The position numbers and the translations under genes are program-made. Below the pieces are notes generated by a model. That model saw only the letters and a list, made by a program, of their open reading frames with translations. It had not been told where the DNA came from and did not search any database. From the NCBI GenBank assembly GCA_947372405.1, contig CANBTO010000319.1:1-6198 (forward strand): a DNA stretch of 6,198 bases. Reading direction: 5' to 3'. Every line of letters begins with the position of its first letter. Within the stretch, counting starts at the first letter, position 1. This document shows positions 1-6,198 of this stretch, piece after piece. This DNA is from Verrucomicrobiaceae bacterium (GTDB taxonomy: Bacteria > Verrucomicrobiota > Verrucomicrobiae > Verrucomicrobiales > Akkermansiaceae).

Positions 1-1599
1 CCACAGGGTATCGGGATCGCCGTCGATGGCATGGGTGGCAAATTTTTCATTCGCCGTGTTCTCGCTGCTGACGCGCACGAGTTTCCAATCCTTGTTTGGA
101 ATAATACCTTCGGTGGGCATGACACTTGCAGCGGCTTTGCCAGCTTGGCCGTTACGCATCGCTTTTGATTTCGGCGCTTCGGGTTCATCTTGCTTTCCGA
201 ACGTTGCGCGCTTGTCTCGCTCGTGACGGTCGGTGCGCGAAAAGGTGCCCTCACGCACGGGCTCATGTGCCTTGTCGGCGAGGTCGCCGAGTTGCTTCAC
301 CAGATCGGTGTTCGCGCCGGCGATGTCCTTGGCTTCGCTAGGGTCGGTGGTTAGATCATAGAGTTCCCATGGTGCATTCGGCTTCGGGCGCACGGCGCGC
401 CAGTTGCCCTGACGGATGGCGGTCTGGCCGGTCATCTCCCAAAACAGATACTTGTGTTCCATCTGCGCGTGCCCGGCTGCTTGCTCACCGATCAGTGTCG
501 GCAAGATCGAAATGCCGTCGATGTCGCTTGGCGCATTCGCTCCCGTTAGTTCGGCCACGGTGGGTAGTATATCGGGAAAATAGCCAAGGTGATCGCTGAC
601 ACTGCCGGGCGCAATTTTACCGGGCCATCGCGCCATGAACGGCACGCGCACCCCGCCCTCATAGAGATTGCCCTTGTAGCCGCGATACTCGACGCCGGTC
701 CGTGGGTTTTTGTTAGCGGAGAAAATCCCGCGTGGAAATTCCTTGGAAGGGAAATAGTCCGCTCCACCATTGTCACCACTGAAGATAACGAGCGTGTTTT
801 GTTCAATACCGAGTTCCTTCAACAGCGCGAGAATCTCGCCAACGTGCCGGTCCACCATGCTGACCATCGCCGCATAACTGCGCTCATCCTTGTTCCACGG
901 CCTGTCCTTGTAGATCGCCCATGCGGGATCGGTTTCGGGGATGGTGAAATTGCCATGCGGCGGAGTGTAGGGCAGGTAAGCGAAGAACGGTTCCTTCGCG
1001 TGGTCGCGGATGAACTTCATCGCTGCTTCATGGATGAGATAGTGTGAATAGATCTTGCCGCTCGTGCCGTGATTGCCTTCGAGCGGCACTTCCTCGCTGT
1101 TGCGGATGAGATACGGCGGATAGTAGCTGTGGGCGTGGACCTGGTCGTAGTAGCCAAAGAAAAGATCGAACCCATGTTTCTCCGGCACGCCTGTTGAATC
1201 TCGTCCACCGCAACCCCATTTGCCGAAGCCGCCCGTCGCATAACCTAGCGGCTTTAGGATGGAAGCAATGGTTTGTTCATCGGCGCGCAACGGAGTGCCG
1301 CCACCGTTAGATCGCACCGAGGTGTGTCCGCTATGTTTGCCTGTTAGGAAACAGCAGCGCGTCGGCGCACAGACCGTGGAGCCTGCGAAGAGGTTGTTGA
1401 AACGCATACCCTCGGCCGCCATGCGATCAAGGCTCGGTGTCTGGATGAGCTTTCCTCCCATGAAGCCCGGCTCGAAGTTGCCCAGTTCGTCATCCATGAT
1501 GTAGATGATGTTAGGCTTTGCGGATTTACTATCTGCTGCCTGGATGGCGGCAATGGGCCAGAGCAGCACGGCGGTGAGAAGTGTAAGTGTGTATTTCAT
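1..1599 (-). CDS. Secreted S1-family sulfatase with C-terminal F5/8 type C (discoidin-like) domain; 3' end beyond window
   Basis: The frame is open from an ATG at 1599 to the window edge, giving 533 residues with no stop, so the C terminus is missing. Residues 1-22 form a Sec signal peptide (hydrophobic core, likely cleavage after AIQA). The alkaline-phosphatase-fold sulfatase domain spans about 28-445. C77 in CAPTR (77-81) is the cysteine expected to become formylglycine. D36 and D37 (MDDELG) and D276 and N277 (SGDNGG) fit the calcium-binding residues, and K127 (GKWG), H215 (TPPH) and K309 (RGYKG) fit the sulfate-binding residues. A charged linker at about 447-500 leads to the start of an F5/8 type C module (505-533; AIDGDPDTLW is typical), which often binds carbohydrate. 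It should hydrolyse sulfate esters on a glycan outside the cytoplasm. The family assignment is firm; the substrate is unknown. No formylglycine-generating enzyme lies in the window. No strong ribosome binding site precedes the ATG, which was chosen because it gives a complete signal peptide. Confidence 0.95.
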   Translation of the reverse strand, partial: MKYTLTLLTAVLLWPIAAIQAADSKSAKPNIIYIMDDELGNFEPGFMGGKLIQTPSLDRMAAEGMRFNNLFAGSTVCAPTRCCFLTGKHSGHTSVRSNGGGTPLRADEQTIASILKPLGYATGGFGKWGCGGRDSTGVPEKHGFDLFFGYYDQVHAHSYYPPYLIRNSEEVPLEGNHGTSGKIYSHYLIHEAAMKFIRDHAKEPFFAYLPYTPPHGNFTIPETDPAWAIYKDRPWNKDERSYAAMVSMVDRHVGEILALLKELGIEQNTLVIFSGDNGGADYFPSKEFPRGIFSANKNPRTGVEYRGYKGNLYEGGVRVPFMARWPGKIAPGSVSDHLGYFPDILPTVAELTGANAPSDIDGISILPTLIGEQAAGHAQMEHKYLFWEMTGQTAIRQGNWRAVRPKPNAPWELYDLTTDPSEAKDIAGANTDLVKQLGDLADKAHEPVREGTFSRTDRHERDKRATFGKQDEPEAPKSKAMRNGQAGKAAASVMPTEGIIPNKDWKLVRVSSENTANEKFATHAIDGDPDTLW

Positions 1600-1709
1600 G
1601 GGTTTTTTCTACCGCCAGAGAAGGGCTGGCAAAATGATGTGCGGTAAAGGATGATTCCATTCAATTTCTTATTAGGCATTTTTTGCTGGCTGAGGCTCTG
1701 GGTGGCTTA
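1600..1709. other. Intergenic gap between oxidoreductase and sulfatase genes
   Basis: This 110-base gap is the only sizeable non-coding stretch. On the minus strand the oxidoreductase ends in tandem stops (TGATAA, 1712-1707), and the gap is more AT-rich than its surroundings, especially 1631-1685. A 5-base inverted repeat, GCCAG (1630-1626) and CTGGC (1618-1614) with a 7-base loop, lies about 15 bases before the sulfatase ATG. It has no T-run, so it is not a convincing terminator. I found no pair of boxes with good spacing to call a promoter. The gap could hold a promoter for the sulfatase or could simply be an intra-operon spacer. Confidence 0.5.
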
Positions 1710-3365
1710 TCATTTAGCACGATCCGGTAGCGACTTCATGGGGATGTCCTTATCGTCTTTCGCCGCCGCTTTTTGGGAAGCGACCGGCAGAGCGATTACC
1801 TGCCCCTGCGCGAGAAGTCGCTGGCGCAGGACGGGATACGACAGGTCTTGCACCGCGATCGATTGCTTCGCTGCCAGCGCCGCCGCGACACCCGCGCCTT
1901 GGCCGATGACCATCCATGCGCCTTCAATGCGCAGGGATGCCATGGCGACATGCGTGCTGGAGAGCGCGATTGGCACGAGCAGGTTGGTGCATTGGGCGGC
2001 TTGCGGCAGCACGGAGCGATAGGGCACATGGTAGGCGTATCCCACATTGCCTCCGGGGATCCGCACGGGAAATATGGTGCCCTCATTGATGACGCCTCCG
2101 TCTTTCAGCGCCACTCGCTGGCAGTCATGCGAGTCGATGGGGAACGACGAGATGGCGATGGGATCATCCTTCTCAGGCGATTCGATGATATCTTTTTGAG
2201 AAAGGACATACATCCCTTTCATGCGCCGGGACTCGCGCACATAGAGCGCGGGCGAAAAGTGGGCGGTCTCTGCGAACTCATCTTTGCAGAGGCCGAGGCT
2301 GGCGTATTCGTCGCGGACTTTCGCAGGGACGGCGGGGTCGGCGCGGAGGAAGTGGAGGAACTCGAGCGTGTATTGCTTGTATTCCTCCCAGATTTTCTGC
2401 CGCCCTGTTTCATCGGCGCTATGCCAAGTGTTGCAGCTACCGACGAGACCTAACGAAAGCTGGCCGTGGATCGAGTTGTTGCCATCAATCTTGTCACCGG
2501 GCAGCGGATAAAGATCGAAGCCCACCTTAATGCCGGCCTTGATCGCGCGGCGGGCCAGCTCGAAGCGGGCTGGATCGTAGTTCGCCGGAGCGGGTAGGGG
2601 GACCATCTTGGCGGGATCTCGCGTGAGACAGAGCCTGAAACTATAAGTCATGATGTTCTTGTCGCCCTCTTGGTCGGGGCCGGCATCGCGGGTCGTCACC
2701 AGCGGCAGCAGCCCGCCCTTTTCATCGAAGCCGCTAATGTTCATTTTTGCCTTCGGATATTGTTTGCCCGCGTAGGTTTCGCCGAACTCAGCACGACCCT
2801 CGCGTCCGATGGTCCAGTCCACGCCCGCCGCCGCCATGAGGTCGCCCTCGTAGGTGCCGTCCACGAAGATCTTGGCTTGGAAAGTGCCATCCTTGGTGAC
2901 GAGCGATGTAATACGCGGGCCATCTTTTGTGACAAATTTCAAATAGCGCCCGGTCTTCACGGTGACGCCAGCTTCTTTGAGCATCTGCATCGTCACGCGC
3001 AGCGCCACATGCGGCTCAAAGGTCCATTTCGCCGTGTCTTTGAGCGTGGCATTGTAGGGAGCTTGAAGGCCGCGGTCGGTGTAATCTTTTACGATGCGCC
3101 TGTGCCACTCGTCGAAAAGCCCCATCAACGTTTCGCGCGCCATTTGATTCGAGTCGCAGTGGCTCAGCCCGCCGGTGCTCAGGCCGCCGATATGCTGCGT
3201 CGGCTCCAGCAAAATAACGGATGCTCCCTCGCGCGCGGCAGCAATGGCAGCGCAGAAGCCGCCGGGTGTGGCGCCATAGACGATGACATCCGCAGACTCT
3301 TGTGCATGAGCGAAGACAGTGGTGACTGATAGGAAGATCGAGACGAGCAGGGTGCGTGGGTTCAT
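1710..3365 (-). CDS. Exported FAD-dependent oxidoreductase (FAD_oxidored, PF12831-like)
   Basis: This 551-residue protein begins with a Sec-type signal peptide (1-21, ending AHA before QES) that has no twin-arginine motif. The mature protein opens with an FAD-binding Rossmann element: a beta strand (DVIVYG), the glycine-rich turn GATPGG (31-36) and an acidic residue, E54, ending the second strand. GGLSTGGLSHCD (60-71) follows. Further family hallmarks are DGTYEGDL (169-176), YVRESRRM (375-382) and the C-terminal stretch from SSTHVA (469-474) through IEGAWMVIGQGAG (480-492), which closes the FAD site. Residues 529-551 are a charged tail without a recognisable domain. Proteins of this type are common in Planctomycetota and Verrucomicrobiota, often in glycan loci; the substrate is generally unknown. 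Its ATG overlaps the stop of the upstream beta-helix hydrolase, so the two are probably translationally coupled. A role in oxidising a sugar product is inference. The flavoprotein assignment is firm. Confidence 0.92.
   Translation of the reverse strand: MNPRTLLVSIFLSVTTVFAHAQESADVIVYGATPGGFCAAIAAAREGASVILLEPTQHIGGLSTGGLSHCDSNQMARETLMGLFDEWHRRIVKDYTDRGLQAPYNATLKDTAKWTFEPHVALRVTMQMLKEAGVTVKTGRYLKFVTKDGPRITSLVTKDGTFQAKIFVDGTYEGDLMAAAGVDWTIGREGRAEFGETYAGKQYPKAKMNISGFDEKGGLLPLVTTRDAGPDQEGDKNIMTYSFRLCLTRDPAKMVPLPAPANYDPARFELARRAIKAGIKVGFDLYPLPGDKIDGNNSIHGQLSLGLVGSCNTWHSADETGRQKIWEEYKQYTLEFLHFLRADPAVPAKVRDEYASLGLCKDEFAETAHFSPALYVRESRRMKGMYVLSQKDIIESPEKDDPIAISSFPIDSHDCQRVALKDGGVINEGTIFPVRIPGGNVGYAYHVPYRSVLPQAAQCTNLLVPIALSSTHVAMASLRIEGAWMVIGQGAGVAAALAAKQSIAVQDLSYPVLRQRLLAQGQVIALPVASQKAAAKDDKDIPMKSLPDRAK
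3362..3365 (-). promoter_or_regulatory. ATGA start/stop overlap coupling hydrolase and oxidoreductase
   Basis: On the minus strand the bases at 3365-3362 read ATGA. The ATG (3365-3363) starts the oxidoreductase and the TGA (3364-3362) ends the upstream GH49-like gene. No Shine-Dalgarno-like sequence is visible in the 20 bases before this ATG. Translation of the oxidoreductase therefore probably depends on ribosomes terminating on the upstream gene, which would keep the two products at a linked ratio. The overlap is read directly; the coupling is inferred. Confidence 0.85.
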
Positions 3366-4945
3366 GGCTTGGAAACGGTGCTTGGTGTAAAGTTGAGCCT
3401 GTCAACAAACTCGTTCGTTTTGAAAAACTCCGGTCCGCGCACTGGCTTGCGAGCGAGTGTTAGATTGTCGAAGGTAATGTTGCGAATGCGTGTGTCGGCT
3501 TGGCCCCATAGGATTTGAGGTTCGCCTAGAACGCTCGGCGCGGCGATGAAAATGTTCTGGAAAAGGATTCCCGACAAATCTCCGGCGGCACGCCCTCCCC
3601 CGGCTTTTGCATACGGTGGCGGCACGTTCATGCAGATGAAAAACTGCTGCAACGTCGGCCTAGGATCTTCGATAGTGATGTTGCGAAAAATCACACCAGC
3701 ACCGGCAGCACCGCCACCTTCGCCGCGCATATTGAACACCCGACCGCCGCTCCAGTGGTGCCATTTCGCTCGTGCGTAAATGACATCGCAGTCTTCCACC
3801 ATCAGCGTTCGGTCGGTTAACTGCGGTAGGCCGCTCAGAACGAACGATGAACCGTTGGCATCGTTCCACAGCACGGTGCGCCGGATGCCCAGGCCGTTAA
3901 CATACAGCGAATCATCCTGAGTGCGGATGAAGCAGTCCTCGATCAGTGTATTGCCAAATGGATTGATCCCGTCGCCGTTCGCGCGCCAAGTGAAGATTTT
4001 GGTCCACTTCACCACATTGGGATGACCTTCTTTGTAGGGACTCACCAGCATGAGCGAGTGGGTGGCCGAGTCGGCGATAGTGATGCCTTCCACTCGCGTG
4101 TCGGTGGTGCCGATTACCTCAATCGGACGATAACGCCCGTGTTCTTTTTCTGATATCGCGGGCTTAACATATTTGGGATGTTTCGTGCGGGCACCGGACA
4201 ATGTGCCCAGGCCAAAGATGCGGATGTGATGGCCATCGGCCCACTTCGTGTTAGACAATGTGCCATAAACCATTGCGTCACCGGGTATATAGTATTGACG
4301 GTTCGCGCGTAGCGGGAAAGCCAGTCCGATATCATGAACGCCCGGCAGGAAATAAAGAGTCGTCCAGGGCCCGTCGGAGGGCGGAGTCTCGCCGGGTTTC
4401 ACGGTCAGCACGCCGGGATCATCAAGCTTGGGTTTGTCGGCCAATGGCGGGTTCGCAAAGAGGGAAATCGTATGGATTGGCGGTCCTTTGTATCCCATGC
4501 CCGTATCCTGCCCATCCATTTGGCCATCGATATCGACGGCGGCGAGACAAGGCTTTTCTAGCCTAACAAAAAACTTGCCGTCGATAACAGAGCAGGCGGA
4601 CGCTTTGCGTTTTGGGTGCACCGCTGCGGTTCGAATCGGCTCGCCGTTGACGCGGGAAATTTCGATCTCCACGGGGCCGGCGGTTTCAAAATTGACGTAA
4701 GTGTGCGTCCAGCCCGCTAACGTGTCGAAGTAGGCATCCGTGTTCTTCTCGATGGTCTTGCAGGATGTTACCCAAGCGAAGGCGCTTTGCCACTCGCTGC
4801 CATCGCTAGCAGAACGCACCCGCACTTTGTAATGCTCCGAGGCAGCGAGCCCCGGCACCGGTGGATACACAACCAGTCCGTCTGCGGCTGACAATCCAAC
4901 CAGCGGTGCCAGCAGTAGGAGGGTAAGGACGATTGAGAGTTTCAT
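3362..4945 (-). CDS. Secreted right-handed beta-helix glycoside hydrolase, clan GH-N, closest to GH49 (alternatively divergent GH28)
   Basis: This is a 527-residue protein with a Sec signal peptide (1-20, cleavage near LSA/AD). Residues about 23-195 look like an N-terminal beta-sandwich, and about 196-500 form a parallel beta-helix with repeated strand-turn units (RIFGLGTLSG 242-251, TRVEGITI 283-290, LIEDCFI 334-340, VIFRNITIED 418-427). The putative catalytic aspartates are D325 (NGDG) and D344 and D345 (TQDD). The separations of 19 and 20 match the catalytic triad known in GH49 dextranase and isopullulanase; GH28 polygalacturonases use 21 and 22. The following LGIRRTVLWND (352-362) also resembles GH49. 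The GH28 GHG and RxK signatures are not seen. GH49 enzymes cleave alpha-glucans such as dextran, but the substrate here may well differ. The gene lies 15 bases after the GH98-like gene and overlaps the oxidoreductase. The ATG at 4945 is chosen because it gives an intact signal peptide; it lacks a clear ribosome binding site. Confidence 0.85.
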   Translation of the reverse strand: MKLSIVLTLLLLAPLVGLSAADGLVVYPPVPGLAASEHYKVRVRSASDGSEWQSAFAWVTSCKTIEKNTDAYFDTLAGWTHTYVNFETAGPVEIEISRVNGEPIRTAAVHPKRKASACSVIDGKFFVRLEKPCLAAVDIDGQMDGQDTGMGYKGPPIHTISLFANPPLADKPKLDDPGVLTVKPGETPPSDGPWTTLYFLPGVHDIGLAFPLRANRQYYIPGDAMVYGTLSNTKWADGHHIRIFGLGTLSGARTKHPKYVKPAISEKEHGRYRPIEVIGTTDTRVEGITIADSATHSLMLVSPYKEGHPNVVKWTKIFTWRANGDGINPFGNTLIEDCFIRTQDDSLYVNGLGIRRTVLWNDANGSSFVLSGLPQLTDRTLMVEDCDVIYARAKWHHWSGGRVFNMRGEGGGAAGAGVIFRNITIEDPRPTLQQFFICMNVPPPYAKAGGGRAAGDLSGILFQNIFIAAPSVLGEPQILWGQADTRIRNITFDNLTLARKPVRGPEFFKTNEFVDRLNFTPSTVSKP

Positions 4946-4960
4946 GGTAAGTCAGAGCGA

Positions 4961-6198
4961 TCAGTTCATTTCCACTTCGACCGCACCTTGCGCCATGGAA
5001 AGGCATAGGTTCAAAGTTTTGCTGGTCTCGTCCCAGTTCATATCTCTAGCCGCCGCTGTCGGCGTGACCATGGCAACCGGTTTCGTCGTGCAACTGATAG
5101 ACAACACCACATCACGGTCGGGATACTCGCCATTGGTCTGAAGCCAAAAGCTCCGACCGTCTTTTGCGAGCTTGCCGATGAGATATTGATGCACGCCGAT
5201 GCCTCCCTTCAGCGAGCGCACGAGGCCGTTGCCGAGCGGCATTGCGAAGCGCTGTGCTCGGTCCTCGTTCTCGTTGGTGTTTGTCACGATCACCGTGCCG
5301 TCGCACTCCCACATGAAGGCATCGCCGGTGAAGCGTGGCGGATACGCGGCGTTGAACAACGTCGCAGCCGTGGCTGGATTGAGCAGTTCCTTTTGCTGAA
5401 CAACCTTTGTCTTGCCTGCGAGTGAACTCACGAACGGTGGCAGCAGGCACACGATTCCGTAACGGCTGTTGTTCGGAATGATTTCCTGGTCGCCTGGAGC
5501 CTTGAGCGCGTAAAGGTCCTTGAGATAGGCGAAGCCGCCCGCGTATTGCTTCTCGTGCTTGCCCTTCGCGAGATCGAGGTCGCTGGTCACCGCGATCTTG
5601 ATGCTGTCAAGAAACACCTTTCGCGAAGGGATGAGCTGACGCTCCACGACTGCCTTCACGAACGGCAGGAAGAATCGCGGGTAGTTCTGCGCAGCGCTGC
5701 CATCGGGAGTCCATTGGTGCGCGGACTCGAGATGAAACACGGTCGAGCCGGACGCGATGCCCATAAGCCACATCTGGATGTCATACGTCCAAGGGCATTG
5801 CTTCGTGCCGACCTTGCGCCGGTTCGCCCAGATGTTTTCCGGTGGAATGATCTCACCGAGTCTGCCAAAGCCGCATCCGGGCCAGATCCATTCGTCCACC
5901 CAAGTGCCGCAATTCTCCGCGAGCCCGGAGACCATCAACCCCTCCACCGCGCCGTAACTGTGCAGCGCCATGTCACTTTTCGTCGTCTTGAACATCGGCA
6001 CGATGTTGCGACGATACTTTTCAAAATACTCGCGGTCGCGCTGCACGAACGAAGGCCAGCGATAAGATCCGGAGTCGCCATCCGCGAAGAAATAGAATCT
6101 CCCATACTTCGCGCACAGCATCCACGCATGGTGCACGAAGTCTGACTCCGCGAGATTGCCCTCCGGCCCTTTCTCCCAAGTGATGCCGTCGAAGTGTT
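4961..6198 (-). CDS. GH98-like endo-glycosidase, catalytic barrel and C-terminal domain; 5' end beyond window
   Basis: The frame is open from the right window edge (first full codon at 6196) to a TGA at 4963-4961, giving 411 residues without the N terminus. The GTG at 6136 is internal: the upstream codons continue the same protein (HFDGITWEKG, numbered 1-10 here). Residues 1 to about 200 look like the C-terminal half of the GH98 barrel, with the landmarks EGLMVSGLAENCGTWVDEW (85-103), ASGSTVFHLESAH (148-160) and ERQLIPSRK (185-193). Residues about 200-411 match the GH98 C-terminal beta domain, including YPPRFTGDAF (285-294) and TNTNENEDRAQRF (305-317). E8, D101 and E157 are candidates for the three acidic catalytic residues. 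Characterised GH98 enzymes are inverting endo-beta-galactosidases that release blood-group A/B or Lewis Y glycans, and a GH98 endo-xylanase is also known, so the substrate stays open. The assignment is from remembered motifs, not a search. A signal peptide would lie outside the window. The gene is followed after 15 bases by the GH49-like gene. Confidence 0.75.
   Translation of the reverse strand, partial: HFDGITWEKGPEGNLAESDFVHHAWMLCAKYGRFYFFADGDSGSYRWPSFVQRDREYFEKYRRNIVPMFKTTKSDMALHSYGAVEGLMVSGLAENCGTWVDEWIWPGCGFGRLGEIIPPENIWANRRKVGTKQCPWTYDIQMWLMGIASGSTVFHLESAHQWTPDGSAAQNYPRFFLPFVKAVVERQLIPSRKVFLDSIKIAVTSDLDLAKGKHEKQYAGGFAYLKDLYALKAPGDQEIIPNNSRYGIVCLLPPFVSSLAGKTKVVQQKELLNPATAATLFNAAYPPRFTGDAFMWECDGTVIVTNTNENEDRAQRFAMPLGNGLVRSLKGGIGVHQYLIGKLAKDGRSFWLQTNGEYPDRDVVLSISCTTKPVAMVTPTAAARDMNWDETSKTLNLCLSMAQGAVEVEMN

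Noticed and set aside
589..1047. Open frame of 152 codons on the plus strand
   Set aside because: It is antisense to the sulfatase catalytic domain, which explains the sequence fully.
1017..1241. Minus-strand small open frames inside the sulfatase region (also 546-806 and 1344-1553)
   Set aside because: They are out of frame with the continuous 533-codon sulfatase frame and lack any motif. The sulfatase frame itself is unbroken, so they do not indicate a frameshift.
1614..1630. Short hairpin GCCAG/CTGGC as an intrinsic terminator
   Set aside because: The stem is only 5 bases, and no T-run follows on either strand at the right place. It is noted only as a weak inverted repeat.
1773..2453. 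Open frame of 226 codons on the plus strand
   Set aside because: It lies wholly antisense to the oxidoreductase gene, which has clear FAD motifs and a signal peptide. The plus-strand translation has no recognisable domain and is the usual shadow in GC-rich DNA.
2670..3329. Open frame of 219 codons on the plus strand
   Set aside because: It is antisense to the N-terminal half of the oxidoreductase, with no domain, signal peptide or convincing start region.
6134..6136. GTG at 6136 as the start of the rightmost gene
   Set aside because: The same frame stays open upstream to the window edge and encodes barrel-like sequence (HFDGITWEKG), so the gene begins outside the window.
5546..6145. Open frame of 199 codons on the plus strand
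   Set aside because: It is antisense to the GH98-like gene; the protein is rich in His and Arg, without family motifs.

Overview
The window carries four genes, all on the minus strand, for breaking down a complex and probably sulfated glycan. Reading in the direction of transcription (right to left) they are: a GH98-like endo-glycosidase (5' end outside the window), a secreted parallel beta-helix hydrolase of clan GH-N that most resembles GH49, an exported FAD-dependent oxidoreductase, and a formylglycine sulfatase with a discoidin-like (F5/8 type C) C-terminal domain (3' end outside the window). Coding density is very high. The only gap longer than 20 bases is the 110 bases between the oxidoreductase and the sulfatase. 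No RNA gene, mobile element, CRISPR array or convincing intrinsic terminator was seen.

Organism: base composition is moderately GC-rich. Sec-exported PF12831-type flavoproteins, many-sulfatase glycan loci and GH98/GH-N hydrolases together recall Verrucomicrobiota, Planctomycetota or Kiritimatiellota/Lentisphaerota. None of the three visible start codons has a strong Shine-Dalgarno sequence. This taxonomic guess rests on gene content and style, not on a marker gene.

Layout: 4961-6198, GH98-like enzyme, partial; 15-base gap; 3362-4945, GH49/GH28-like enzyme; ATGA start/stop overlap; 1710-3365, FAD-dependent oxidoreductase; 110-base gap; 1-1599, sulfatase, partial. The first three genes almost certainly share one transcript. 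The sulfatase may be on the same transcript or have its own promoter in the gap.

Working model (inference): the GH98-like enzyme cuts internally in the polymer or host glycan, the GH49-like enzyme cuts a second linkage, the sulfatase removes sulfate esters that block access, and the FAD enzyme oxidises a released sugar or other product outside the cytoplasm. The individual families are known. The unusual part is the combination, above all an exported flavoenzyme translationally coupled to a beta-helix glycosidase.
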